Origin: Lentilactobacillus farraginis DSM 18382 = JCM 14108
GTDB taxonomy: Bacteria; Bacillota; Bacilli; Lactobacillales; Lactobacillaceae
Direction: 5' to 3'
Assembly: GCF_000583655.1 (NCBI RefSeq)
Contig: NZ_BAKI01000001.1
Span: forward strand, 1-64,000
Length of the DNA stretch: 64,000 nucleotides
Shown here: one piece after another, positions 30,600 through 38,793 of the stretch
Numbering within the stretch: the first letter of the stretch is position 1
Layout: each line of letters begins with the position of its first letter
Program-made: the position numbers and the translations under genes
Notes under the pieces: model-generated
Databases searched by the model: none
The model's input: the letters and a program-made list of their open reading frames with translations, nothing else
Told to the model about the DNA's origin: nothing

Positions 30600-31238
30600 A
30601 TGGGATTGTTTTATTCGTTCATCCGTGTACTTGTCCGGATCTTAGTCTTTATCATCAACGGAAATACACATTTTTTAAACAAGGAACGCCTTCCCAAAGG
30701 AAATTACATTTTAGTGGGACCACATCGAACCTGGTTTGACCCGATTTTTTTTGCACTGGCAGCCAGTCCAAAGAAATTCAGCTTTATGGCCAAAAAAGAA
30801 CTTTTTGCCAATCCGATTTTAAAATGGATTTTAGATCATGCCAACGCCTTTTCGGTAGATCGGAATCACCCTGGCCCATCAGCAATTAAAACGCCAGTAA
30901 AAATCCTGAGAAAATCAGATTTATCACTAATTCTCTTTCCCTCAGGAACCCGACATTCTGAACAGCTAAAAAGCGGGGCCGCGTTAATTTCCCAACTATC
31001 AAAAGTACCGCTGGTTCCCACCGTTTACCAAGGACCACTAAGTTTTAAACGCTTATTCAGTCGGCAACGGGTAACCGTGGCGTTTGGTGAACCCATTTAC
31101 ATTGACCGAAAACGCAAACTTGATGAACAATATCAAAAAGAAGTTGAACAGCAAATGCAAACGGCCTTTGATGCGTTGGACTTCGCCGTCAACCCTGATT
31201 TCAAGTATGTTGATATTTCCAAGAAAAAAGCCAATTAA
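30600..31238 (+). CDS. plsC: 1-acyl-sn-glycerol-3-phosphate acyltransferase
   Basis: Acylates lysophosphatidic acid to phosphatidic acid in the membrane. The catalytic H(X)4D motif appears as HRTWFDP near residues 43-49, and block III appears as LFPSGTRHS near 120, where most relatives have PEGTRS. An N-terminal hydrophobic helix (residues 3-20) anchors it. The start is ATG 30600, immediately after AAGAAGGAA; a TTG three codons in is a possible alternative. It is divergent from trmN6, with a TATAAT at 30571 in the shared gap. Confidence 0.9.
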   Translation: MGLFYSFIRVLVRILVFIINGNTHFLNKERLPKGNYILVGPHRTWFDPIFFALAASPKKFSFMAKKELFANPILKWILDHANAFSVDRNHPGPSAIKTPVKILRKSDLSLILFPSGTRHSEQLKSGAALISQLSKVPLVPTVYQGPLSFKRLFSRQRVTVAFGEPIYIDRKRKLDEQYQKEVEQQMQTAFDALDFAVNPDFKYVDISKKKAN

Positions 31239-31272
31239 CGACGAAATAATTGGTTGTAAAAATAAAATGAAT

Positions 31273-31315
31273 AAGGAGACCAATCAAAATGCTTTCATTT
31301 TGAGCTGGTCTCCTT
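31273..31315. terminator. Bidirectional terminator between plsC and yneF
   Basis: AAGGAGACCA pairs with TGGTCTCCTT, with a second inner pair TCAAAATG/CATTTTGA around a CTTT loop, giving a long hairpin between two convergent genes. The T tract is short on either strand. Confidence 0.75.
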
Positions 31316-31337
31316 TCATTTTGAATTCAAATGAATA

Positions 31338-31562
31338 CTATTTCTTTCCCATGTTGTTCTGCATGGTGTGCATCATCTGATTCAACTTCTTTTGAGAAGG
31401 TTTTTGTCCCATCTGTAACATTAACTGACGCAATTGATCTTCGTTAAACGGTGGGTTTTCCTTAAGATACTTTTCCATGTATTTGCGTGCACCGTAAAAG
31501 CCGCCAATTAAGCCAATGACCAGGGCCACAATAACAATCAGAATCCAAATCCAAGTTGCCAA
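31338..31562 (-). CDS. UPF0154 (YneF) membrane protein
   Basis: Small protein with one N-terminal transmembrane helix (residues ~5-25, [19 protein letters not shown]) and a basic cytoplasmic tail containing [20 protein letters not shown], the family signature. I start it at TTG 31562, 7 bases after AAGGAGG, giving 74 residues; upstream in-frame codons precede that site. Function unknown; it is conserved across Firmicutes. Confidence 0.9.
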   Translation of the reverse strand: MATWIWILIVIVALVIGLIGGFYGARKYMEKYLKENPPFNEDQLRQLMLQMGQKPSQKKLNQMMHTMQNNMGKK

Positions 31563-31666
31563 AACAAGGCCTCCTTCTATAGTCTCACTGGTTAATTTTA
31601 CACAATTCTTAAGCAAAATAAAAGGTTAATCATAAAAAGGCTGCAAAAAAAGCCGCTTACAGTTGG

Positions 31667-31951
31667 CTAATCATCCCGTAATCCCTTTTTACGTTGAATC
31701 TTCCTGACCTTTTTTGGGGTCACTTCTTTACCCTTTTTGTCATAAACTTTCATCAGTTCAATTTGATTTTTAAAGTTTTCTCGAAACCGAGCAACATATT
31801 TTTTACGAAGTTCAGCCCGTTCCACTTTTTCGACTTCCGTCAAACCTTCTGTTTTAGCTTTGTGAGCTAATTCATTGATTCGCGGCACAATTTTTTTGAG
31901 CACCTGATCGCCGATTTTAGATTCCAGTGCCTTTTTTTCTTTTTCATTCAT
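31667..31951 (-). CDS. DUF896 (YnzC/UPF0291) protein
   Basis: Small, highly charged, helical protein. Family segments are RINELAHKAKTEGLTEVE and ERAELRKKYVARFRENFKNQ, forming a helical hairpin. ATG 31951 is correctly spaced from TTGGAGG; the first ATG of the frame overlaps that site. It is divergent from lexA and shares an intergenic region with an SOS box, as ynzC is SOS-linked in Bacillus, so damage-inducible expression is likely. Function is otherwise unknown. Confidence 0.9.
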   Translation of the reverse strand: MNEKEKKALESKIGDQVLKKIVPRINELAHKAKTEGLTEVEKVERAELRKKYVARFRENFKNQIELMKVYDKKGKEVTPKKVRKIQRKKGLRDD

Positions 31952-31999
31952 AAACATTCCTCCAATAAAATCATTATAACAGAAAAATTTAAAAAATCA

Positions 32000-32013
32000 C
32001 GAACACGTGTTTG
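32000..32013. promoter_or_regulatory. SOS box (LexA/DinR operator)
   Basis: CGAACACGTGTTTG matches the Gram-positive LexA consensus CGAACRNRYGTTYG at every position. It overlaps the -35 of the lexA promoter and lies 49 bases upstream of the divergent DUF896 gene, so it may control both. Confidence 0.93.
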
Positions 32014-32039
32014 AATTTTTAAACAAGTTATGTTACGAT
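32011..32039 (+). promoter_or_regulatory. Promoter of lexA
   Basis: TTGAAT (32011-32016), a 17-base spacer, then TACGAT (32034-32039). The -35 shares three bases with the SOS box, which explains repression by LexA itself. Confidence 0.65.
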
Positions 32040-32077
32040 TAAATCAACAATTAAAGTAACTAATGAGGTGTCGGACA

Positions 32078-32706
32078 ATGGCAAAAGATGCTAAAAACAA
32101 ACAGTATAAGATTTTGCACTATATTTGGGAAAGAGTCAATGAAAAAGGATACCCGCCCACAGTCAGAGAAATCGGCGAGGCGGTTAATCTCTCATCAACT
32201 TCAACAGTCCACGGCCATATCGCCAGACTGCAAAAGAAAGGTATATCGTCAAAGACCCTTCAAAGCCCCGAGCGCTTGAAGTAACACCTGCCGGAATGGA
32301 TCTATTGGGAATTGCGCCTAAACAAAAGCAGATTCCAATCTTAGGCACAGTCACCGCCGGCGAGCCAATTTTAGCTGTTGAAGACGCAACTGATTATTTC
32401 CCACTGCCGCCACAACTGGCACATGATGATCAAAGTTTGTTCATGTTACAAATTCGCGGTGAAAGTATGATTAACGCCGGTATTCTTAATGGTGACTATG
32501 TGATTGTCCGAAAACAGGCGTATGCCGATAATGGTGACATTGTGATTGCTATGACTGATGAAAACGAAGCAACCTGCAAACGATTCTTCAAAGAAAGCGA
32601 TCACTTCCGGCTCCAACCGGAAAACGATGCAATGGCGCCTATTATTCTAACAAAAGTCAGCATTCTTGGTAAAGTTGTTAGCTTATATCGTGGCGAAATC
32701 GATTAA
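32078..32706 (+). CDS. lexA: SOS regulator LexA, apparent frameshift
   Basis: Repressor of the SOS regulon that self-cleaves when bound to RecA filaments. The N-terminal winged helix includes [24 protein letters not shown] (residues ~25-48). The cleavage site Ala-Gly is in TVTAGEP, the catalytic Ser is in RGESMI, and the catalytic Lys is in EATCKRF. The frame breaks at 32242: QKKG should continue [16 protein letters not shown] but one T is missing. Restoring it gives 209 residues, the family size. Start ATG 32078 has a GAGGTG site 7 bases upstream; the earlier in-frame ATG lies before it. If the shift were real the cell would lack the cleavage domain, so error is more likely. Confidence 0.94.
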
Positions 32707-32723
32707 ACTTATTTATCGCTAAT

Positions 32724-32767
32724 AATAAAAGCTTGGGATTGGATTATGATTCCCAGGCTTTTATTTT
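32724..32767. terminator. Bidirectional terminator between lexA and mvaS
   Basis: AATAAAAGC-t-TGGGA pairs with TCCCA-g-GCTTTTATT around an ~12-nt loop, flanked by A/T runs on both sides, between two convergent genes. Confidence 0.85.
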
Positions 32768-32796
32768 GGGCTAAAAGGGCCTTCGCTTACTAAAAG

Positions 32797-33959
32797 CTAT
32801 TTTTGACTTTGATACAATCTTTGATCATCTTGACGCCCCGCCAGAACAAAATCACTCGAATCATTCGACAGATCAAATTTTTGATTTTCATTACTCAGTG
32901 ACAGAGCGGACCGGTACATATCTTGATACTGGTCAATTGTTAGTTGCTGCCGATTAGCTAGTAAATCAGTCATTTCACGCTTTAAATTCTTATTATCAAA
33001 TCGATTGCTGATTCTGGCACTATAGAATTCACCCTGAGCACCTGATCCGTAACTGAAAAGGCCGATCAAACTGCCACCTGCAAGTTGATTTGAATTTGCC
33101 AACAAGGAAATCAAACTGAGATATAGAGAACCGGTATAAAGATTGCCCACCAAAGCATTGTAGACTCGAGAAGCTTCAAATTGAGCCAACAATGTTTGGG
33201 GATGATTACTTTCATCAATAATCGATCGCAAAGCTTTCAATCCCATCTTTGTATATGGCAAATGAAAAATTAGTGAACTAAAATCGTCAAGTTGTCGATT
33301 ATACTTTTGCTGATATAGTTCCCAAGTCCGCTTAAAAAAGTCAATATAGATCTCATTTGAATAATGACCATCAACAACGGCATCTTTTCGATAAAGTGGT
33401 CGCCAAAAATCCATAATGTTATCAGAATAAAAGGTTCGCTTATCCTCAATTTCCAAAATTTGGGGGTCTGCTGCCAATAACATTGCCACCGCACCGCCTC
33501 CTTGGGTAACTTCACCTGGCGTATTAATACCATATCTGGCAATATCGGCCGCAAGAACCAAGACTTTACTGTCAGGGTGTAATCGAATATGCTCTACACC
33601 CATTTGCAGACCAGCGGTACCGCCATAACATGCCTGCTTAATTTCAAATGAACGCGCCTGATTGGAAATTCCCAGCAGTGATTGAATGTAAATCGCAGCG
33701 GACTTTGAATTGTCAATACCTGTTTCCGTACCAAAAATAATCATATCAATTTGTTGCTTGTCAGCAGTGCTTAAAATTTTTTCAGCTGCATTGGCTGCCA
33801 AGGTGACAACGTCTTGTGTCGGTGGGATAACCGACTGTTTTTTTGACCGATACCAATTAAAAATTTATTTGGCTCCTCATTTCGCGCATGTGCCAAATCA
33901 ACAATGTCAAGATAATATGGTGACGTAAAAAAACCGATTTTATCAATCCCTATAGCCAT
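32797..33959 (-). CDS. mvaS: Hydroxymethylglutaryl-CoA synthase, apparent frameshift
   Basis: Condenses acetyl-CoA with acetoacetyl-CoA to HMG-CoA, the first committed step toward isoprenoids by the mevalonate pathway used in lactobacilli. Thiolase-like fold: N terminus MAIGIDKIGFFTSPYYLD, nucleophilic Cys in KQACYGGTAGL, and His in IFHLPYTKMGLK. The frame breaks in a run of seven A at 33838-33844: eight would read IGIGQKKQSVIPPTQDVV and join the two pieces. Restored length is 387 residues. ATG 33959 follows AAAGGAGA. The isoprenoid product feeds the UppS step encoded elsewhere in this window. Confidence 0.95.
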
Positions 33960-33982
33960 CGTTAAATCTCCTTTTATAAAAG

Positions 33983-34034
33983 AATGAGACTAAAATCATA
34001 ATTTATTCGTTCAAGTTATGATCTTCGTCTCATT
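33983..34034 (-). terminator. Terminator after the 84-residue gene
   Basis: AATGAGAC (33983-33990) pairs with GTCTCATT (34027-34034), with an inner AATCATAA/TTATGATC pair. On the minus strand it follows the 34063 stop by 29 bases and leads into a T-rich stretch before mvaS. Confidence 0.7.
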
Positions 34035-34062
34035 ATGTACAGTGGCTTTTCCACCACTAACG

Positions 34063-34317
34063 TTATTCAGTAACAAAATGGATCTTGTATTGATCCTTGC
34101 CGTTAATTGAATTAATAACCAATCCTTCAGTTAAATTCCCGGCAAACACAAAACCTTCGTGCTTATGACCAGTTGACGTAAAGGTCCATTGAATAACCTG
34201 AGCACCACCAGCTGGTGTCCCAAAGACCCGGATACCGGATAATTGGCCATAAGAGTTGTCTGAAAGGACAACCTCTTGATTTCCCAAATTTGCATTGATA
34301 TTTAAAGTTAATCGCAT
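34063..34317 (-). CDS. 84-residue protein of unknown function
   Basis: I do not recognise this protein. It is short, soluble and predicted beta-rich, with alternating polar/hydrophobic strands (MRLTLNINANLG, GLVINSINGKDQYKIHFVTE) and a Gly-rich middle (FGTPAGGAQ). There is no signal peptide, Cys or metal motif beyond one HKH at about residue 51. ATG 34317 follows CTAGGAG at good spacing and the gene has its own terminator, so it is very likely real. It lies alone between mvaS and the divergent pspC-like gene. Confidence 0.8.
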   Translation of the reverse strand: MRLTLNINANLGNQEVVLSDNSYGQLSGIRVFGTPAGGAQVIQWTFTSTGHKHEGFVFAGNLTEGLVINSINGKDQYKIHFVTE

Positions 34318-34398
34318 AAAATTCTCCTAGTTAATCAATTATCTAACATAATAGTGTATCATAATTGAAATCTGTTTTCTATTTCGGTATGGTTAATT

Positions 34399-34420
34399 TA
34401 AGGGTTTATTAAAACCCTTA
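34399..34420 (+). promoter_or_regulatory. Hairpin immediately before the pspC-like ribosome-binding site
   Basis: TAAGGGTTT (34399-34407) pairs perfectly with AAACCCTTA (34412-34420) around a 4-base loop. TAAGGAGG, the ribosome-binding site, follows directly. It could be an operator or an mRNA structure that affects translation initiation. Confidence 0.5.
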
Positions 34421-34436
34421 TAAGGAGGAATCGAAG

Positions 34437-34625
34437 ATGAAAATTAATATTCATCGTTCAAAAAATAATCGTGTTATTGCCGGTGTTATTGGGGGATTGA
34501 GCGAGAAATACGACTGGAATCCATTTCTTGCCAGAGTCGTATTTGTCCTATTAGCATTCACCCCCTTTTTCCCGGGAATTATTGCTTACCTGATTTTGAT
34601 GATTTTAATGAAGGATCCTGCCTGA
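34437..34625 (+). CDS. Small PspC-domain membrane protein
   Basis: Single PspC domain of 62 residues: RSKNNRVIAGVIGGLSEKYDWNPFLAR followed by a hydrophobic stretch (residues ~33-58) that spans the membrane and ends in KDPA. In other bacteria PspC proteins sense envelope stress; small stand-alone versions are common in lactobacilli and their role is inferred only. ATG follows TAAGGAGGAATCGAAG. The last 47 bases overlap the convergent membrane-protein gene that ends at 34579. Confidence 0.88.
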   Translation: MKINIHRSKNNRVIAGVIGGLSEKYDWNPFLARVVFVLLAFTPFFPGIIAYLILMILMKDPA

Positions 34626-35247
34626 TGAGGGATTTTCTTCCCAATAAATAAACTCCGAACTGCAGCAGCAGAAAAATGGTAAAAAACAGACCAAAGCATT
34701 CAAAGAAAAATGTATCCGGCAGCATATTGATAACCGGGTCCAAATTAGGATCAAAGATCCAATCATTGTTCCTAAACAACAGTTCGTGAAAGTATACGAA
34801 GAGCTGTTCAAAATTAACGAACATAATTGAAACAATCACTAACGCTAAGATGGCGACGACTTTAACCGGTGTCATCAACAGCCATGTTAGTGATTGTTTA
34901 TTTAATTTGTGAATAAGTACCCCAGCTATCGGCGCAAAAATTAACGCCATTATATTATTAAAAATAACCAGATGACGGACGTCCTTAAAGTGCTGTAAAC
35001 CATTTGGTGAACTGATAAAATATTTCAATTTCAATTCGTGAATAAATGGATTTTGAATATAATTAACGATTCGAAGATACTCACCGTGCAACTTTCCTGC
35101 CGAAATACCGGTCACTGCCGGCAAATGCAGCAAATGAATATTTATATTAAAAAGCCAAACTGAATTAATCGTTAAAAAGATCGCCAATGATAAGGATCCC
35201 AGTAAAATAACGACCGCATATAAAATTTGTTTAATCGTTAATTTCAC
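34579..35247 (-). CDS. DUF1461/TIGR01906 integral membrane protein
   Basis: About 222 residues with four to five transmembrane helices: one near residues 10-30, then a long extracytoplasmic loop (35-95), then helices near 100-120, 130-150 and 190-212. The pattern and genome position next to the TIGR01457 HAD gene match the TIGR01906 family of lactic acid bacteria, whose function is unknown. I place the start at GTG 35247, directly after the HAD stop codon; the longer frame lies inside that gene. The 3' end overlaps the convergent pspC-like gene. Confidence 0.85.
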   Translation of the reverse strand: MKLTIKQILYAVVILLGSLSLAIFLTINSVWLFNINIHLLHLPAVTGISAGKLHGEYLRIVNYIQNPFIHELKLKYFISSPNGLQHFKDVRHLVIFNNIMALIFAPIAGVLIHKLNKQSLTWLLMTPVKVVAILALVIVSIMFVNFEQLFVYFHELLFRNNDWIFDPNLDPVINMLPDTFFFECFGLFFTIFLLLQFGVYLLGRKSLIRQDPSLKSSKSGKQ

Positions 35248-35248
35248 G

Positions 35249-36022
35249 CTACAGCCGCCATTCATCCAATGTGTCAATCTGATAAGTTGGTAAAACTTTT
35301 TCAGCCGCTACCTGCGATTTGGTCGACAAGCCGGTATAAACCAGTAGTGTATCAACGCCCGCATTAATGCCTGCTTTGATATCGGTATTATAATTATCGC
35401 CAACCATGACAACGTCATCCTTTTTCAAACCGATTTTTTGTAAAGCACTTTCGATGATCCGCGCTTTTGGTTTCCCAATCATAATCGGCTCCTGTTGAGT
35501 CGCATACTCAACAAACTTAACAACTGATCCTGCGCCCGGCATCATCCCCCGTTCCTTTGGAATATTTGTATCCGGATTCGTGCCAATAAACCGAGAACCG
35601 CTCCGAACAGCTAAAACTGCTTCTGAGAGCTTCTCATAGGTTAAATCCGAATCCAAGCCAACTACTACATAATCCGGATGGTCCGCCTCCAGTCGAAATC
35701 CATTGGCTAAAATTACCTGTTTTAAACCAATCTCGCCAACAATATAAACGGAAGGCTGCTCAGTCTTTTTATCCGCTTTCATGAAATCAACCGTTGCCAT
35801 CCCGGATGTATAGACATTTTCAGGTTTAACGTGAATATCATGATTCTCACTCAGATTTTTAACCACATCTCGCGGCAACTGCGTAGAGTTATTGGTCACA
35901 AAAAGAAAGGGGATCTTTTTTTCCTGAAGTCGCTCAATAAACCTTTTAGCGGCTGGAATTTTTTTCTTACCAGCATAAACTGTCCCGTCAAGATCAATAA
36001 AATAGCCCTTATACTGTTTCAT
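35249..36022 (-). CDS. TIGR01457 HAD-IIA phosphatase (NagD-like)
   Basis: HAD phosphatase with a type IIA cap. Motif I YFIDLDGTVYAG has nucleophile Asp9 and acid/base Asp11, motif II is FVTNNST, the motif III Lys is in IGKPKARI, and motif IV is VGDNYNTDI. Length is 257 residues from ATG 36022, which follows GAAGGGA at correct spacing. Family members dephosphorylate small phosphates such as sugar phosphates; the substrate here is unknown. It lies in the conserved run metallophosphatase-yutD-HAD-DUF1461. Confidence 0.92.
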   Translation of the reverse strand: MKQYKGYFIDLDGTVYAGKKKIPAAKRFIERLQEKKIPFLFVTNNSTQLPRDVVKNLSENHDIHVKPENVYTSGMATVDFMKADKKTEQPSVYIVGEIGLKQVILANGFRLEADHPDYVVVGLDSDLTYEKLSEAVLAVRSGSRFIGTNPDTNIPKERGMMPGAGSVVKFVEYATQQEPIMIGKPKARIIESALQKIGLKKDDVVMVGDNYNTDIKAGINAGVDTLLVYTGLSTKSQVAAEKVLPTYQIDTLDEWRL

Positions 36023-36041
36023 TTTTCTTTCCCTTCGATAA

Positions 36042-36628
36042 TCATTTTTTACTTTCACGAATAATAAAATGGTGTTTATGCGACTTTTCTTCCGTTTTAA
36101 CTACCAAATTATTTCGTTTTTTAAGCGGTGGTTTGACCGGCGCAACTTTTTGTTCGACAAATGCATGATGATTGCTTCGCCGATTATTATTCCGCGAATA
36201 ATTTTTATTTGACCGCCGATGATTACGGGAATGTGAATTCCGATTATTTCTTGACTTATGAATAATCGGTCTGGCATCGGGGTTCTGAATAACAAAATAA
36301 GCTGCCCCAAAATTAATATCTTCCAGCAAATAATCGTTTAAAGATGCAATAAAGGGGCCGTTGGCAACATCCCGATCATTGTTATAAAAACCCTTTAGTC
36401 GTAATTGCCCATATCCCCAATCACCAACAATATAATCATATTGCTTAAAGCCGGGTTATATCGACGAACAAATTCATCAAACTGAAACCCGTTTTGTGAA
36501 TTTAAGACCACTTTATACTGGTGATTATTGATTAAAAGTTCAGTCTCCGATTCGTGCTGAATCTGGGCAAGTGGATGCCGCTTTTCATCCTGTTCGGTAA
36601 TTAGAGCATCAAGTTGTTTGCGATCCAC
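36042..36628 (-). CDS. yutD: YutD family protein, apparent frameshift
   Basis: Family of unknown function found next to a HAD gene and a metallophosphatase. N-terminal part: SETELLINNHQYKVVLNSQNGFQFDEFVRRYNPA. The frame breaks at 36446-36448, where TTTT appears as TTT; the restored reading continues FKQYDYIVGDWGYGQLRLKGFY, the strongest YutD signature. The C-terminal ~75 residues are a basic low-complexity tail rich in Asn, Arg, His, Ser and Lys, longer than in Bacillus YutD (about 100 residues). Restored length is 195. I chose GTG 36628, 7 bases after AAGGAGA, because the ATG at 36646 precedes that site. Confidence 0.9.
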
Positions 36629-36642
36629 TACACATTCTCCTT

Positions 36643-38034
36643 TCATCCATTAATGGGATAATGTTTTGCTAAATAATCCCCAAAAACATCTCTTAAATTT
36701 TCATCGTACAGAATTTCATTTTGCCCAACAATCTCCAACGTCGGAAAAAACGGAATAAATAAATAATGATCGGGCATGGCAATCTGATATTTTTCAATTG
36801 GCGAAACCAATTCTTCCCGATAAAATAACCGGCCAGACTCAGAGTCATATCTAAGGCCGCTGTAATGAAGCTCGCCAAAGACCTTCCCCCGAAACCCCAT
36901 CCCCTTTTGGGGAAACTTAATCAAGAAATTACGATTCTTTTCCATCTCCTTGATTAACCGCCACAAATCGTAACCACCCAGAGTCACCCGCATGACATGC
37001 ATTGCATGTGGCAACATTTGATGCAGTTCATTTCGATCAACAATTCCTTGTGGCAGATCCCGGAGAAACAGGCCGGAGCTTAAGATGCCTGCCTGGGTCC
37101 CAGCCTTTTCCATAATGGCGTGCAAAGCCTCATTAACCAACCGCGAATTGCCAGTCAGGTTAGTGGTCATCGGCGTTTTAATTCTGGCTAATTTATTGCG
37201 GGCTAGTAATTTTTCACCAGTCTCTTCATAATTATCAATTTCTTCTCTGTCTGCCGAAAGTTCGGGCAAAGTTGCTGTCTTAACAACTTGTGCCTGACTT
37301 GCCGTCAAGTGATGGGCGTCATCAACTTCAAGCGTTATCCGTCCAACGTAATGACCCCACTTTTCAGCCGCTGCCAGCAAAGAATTATTAACCCGTTGGC
37401 CGTGCACCAATAAATGATGGGTATGCGATCCAATAATCACATTTAACTGTGGGAATTTACGAGCAAGTAATTGGTCTTCCGGCAACCCCAAATGTGACAA
37501 TAGAACCACAATGTCATATTGGCCGGCATATTTTTTCAACAATTTCGGTAAAATCTTTTCCGGTTCAATTGGTCGCCATCCTAAAATAGGATAAGTCAGT
37601 AAATAAGGTGCCGTTAGCCCCAAGATCAATACCCGGGTTTTGTTGGGCGTAGTGATAATTTTGGCAGGTTGCGCCCACTTCGGCATTAATTTTGTTTTCA
37701 TATCCAATAAATTTCCTAAAACAACGTCAAAATTGGCTTCATGGTAAAGTTCGTTGAGCTGTTCGTGCGTATTGGTCAAGCCTTCATTATTACCAATTGT
37801 CACCGCATCGTAATGAATCTGATTGAGCAATTCAACATTCGCCTGGCCGTTGGTTACCTCCGTTAAAGGGTGAACCCGATCAACAGCGTCCCCTAAATCA
37901 AACGTTAAAACGGCAGCATTTTTTTCACTTAACAATGTTTTCCGAGTTGTCTGAATATATCGTCGAATTCGCGGCCAATTTTCAAAATGTGAATGTAAAT
38001 CATTTGTGTGTAGAATCGTTATTTTTTCCGTCAT
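36643..38034 (-). CDS. Metallophosphatase / 5'-nucleotidase-like protein (YunD)
   Basis: Calcineurin-like phosphoesterase with a C-terminal 5'-nucleotidase domain, 463 residues. Metal-binding motifs are ILHTNDLHSHF near residue 7, DLGDAVDR near 47, TIGNNEG near 80, LLSHLG near 168 and IGSHTHH near 190. There is no signal peptide, so it is cytoplasmic, unlike secreted UshA types. ATG 38034 follows AGGTGGTC. Its stop codon region overlaps the site used by yutD. In Bacillus the neighbouring yunD and yutD are likewise linked. Confidence 0.93.
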   Translation of the reverse strand: MTEKITILHTNDLHSHFENWPRIRRYIQTTRKTLLSEKNAAVLTFDLGDAVDRVHPLTEVTNGQANVELLNQIHYDAVTIGNNEGLTNTHEQLNELYHEANFDVVLGNLLDMKTKLMPKWAQPAKIITTPNKTRVLILGLTAPYLLTYPILGWRPIEPEKILPKLLKKYAGQYDIVVLLSHLGLPEDQLLARKFPQLNVIIGSHTHHLLVHGQRVNNSLLAAAEKWGHYVGRITLEVDDAHHLTASQAQVVKTATLPELSADREEIDNYEETGEKLLARNKLARIKTPMTTNLTGNSRLVNEALHAIMEKAGTQAGILSSGLFLRDLPQGIVDRNELHQMLPHAMHVMRVTLGGYDLWRLIKEMEKNRNFLIKFPQKGMGFRGKVFGELHYSGLRYDSESGRLFYREELVSPIEKYQIAMPDHYLFIPFFPTLEIVGQNEILYDENLRDVFGDYLAKHYPING

Positions 38035-38046
38035 AAGACCACCTAA

Positions 38047-38655
38047 TCAATGTCGCTTTGCAAAATCAATTTGTTTTTGAACCACCATTTCTTCGATTTC
38101 CTGCTGTGAAAAAGGCGTCCCAAATGGCGGCTTGTGCTTTAAATAATCGGCTTCGGGCGTATCAACACCGACATTAATATCTTCTTTTATCGGAACCGCA
38201 TAATGGTGGATATGCCCGTGAAGATTAATAATCTGCTTAACAATTCCCATCATCATTGGATAATGCGTCATATAATACTGTCGATGATTCATTTTAATTA
38301 AAACACCGACGTCGTGAAATTCAAACTTGGGATGCCCATCAATAGTATAATTATGTTTTGCCAAATACTTAAATAAATTTCGGGAATCGTGATTTCCCTT
38401 AACCAAAATCAGCCGCCCATTTAATTGGTTCAGAATATCAAAGATTCGTTCATTAGCTTCTTTTTCCGGTCTCATATGAAGAATGGCAATGTCTCCCAAA
38501 TGATAAACAATGTCATCTCTGCCGACTCTGTCATTCCAATTTTTTATAATCGTATCGTTCATATCTTCAACCGTCAAAAAGGGGCGGGGCGCAAACTCAC
38601 TCACGCCAAGTAACCTCTCATGAAAAAAATGCGTATCAGCTGTAAAAAATTGCAT
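38047..38655 (-). CDS. Calcineurin-like metallophosphoesterase
   Basis: Protein of 202 residues with all blocks of the family: FFTADTHFFHERL near 4, YHLGDIAI near 51, KGNHDSR near 89, MTHYP near 136 and LHGHIHH near 152. This short form resembles phage- and Firmicute-type phosphoesterases whose substrate is unknown. ATG 38655 lies 12 bases upstream of the next gene's start region, and the two phosphoesterase genes likely form one transcript from the promoter at 38726-38754. Confidence 0.9.
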   Translation of the reverse strand: MQFFTADTHFFHERLLGVSEFAPRPFLTVEDMNDTIIKNWNDRVGRDDIVYHLGDIAILHMRPEKEANERIFDILNQLNGRLILVKGNHDSRNLFKYLAKHNYTIDGHPKFEFHDVGVLIKMNHRQYYMTHYPMMMGIVKQIINLHGHIHHYAVPIKEDINVGVDTPEADYLKHKPPFGTPFSQQEIEEMVVQKQIDFAKRH

Positions 38656-38713
38656 TTAACATTCTTCTTTCAAACGCGCTAGTCACTTTTTCTATGATAC
38701 CACCGCTTGATAA

Positions 38714-38754
38714 TATTTTCCCGCTATTATAGCGAAAATAACAGGGGTTGAAAA
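38714..38754 (-). promoter_or_regulatory. Promoter with the -10 inside a palindrome
   Basis: On the minus strand TTTTCA (38749-38754), a 17-base spacer, then TATAAT (38726-38731). The -10 forms the centre of an inverted repeat, TATTTTC-cc-GCTAT / ATAGC-GAAAATA (38714-38740). Such placement is typical of a repressor operator, though no regulator is identified. Confidence 0.5.
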
Positions 38755-38778
38755 CAAATCATGCTTGCTTCAACCCCT
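38743..38778 (-). terminator. Terminator after the amino-acid permease
   Basis: AGGGGTTGAA (38743-38752) pairs with TTCAACCCCT (38769-38778), a perfect 10-bp stem, 16 bases past the permease stop. The T tract after it is weak, and it overlaps the -35 of the next promoter. Confidence 0.7.
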
Positions 38779-38793
38779 ACTTTAAACCAATTC

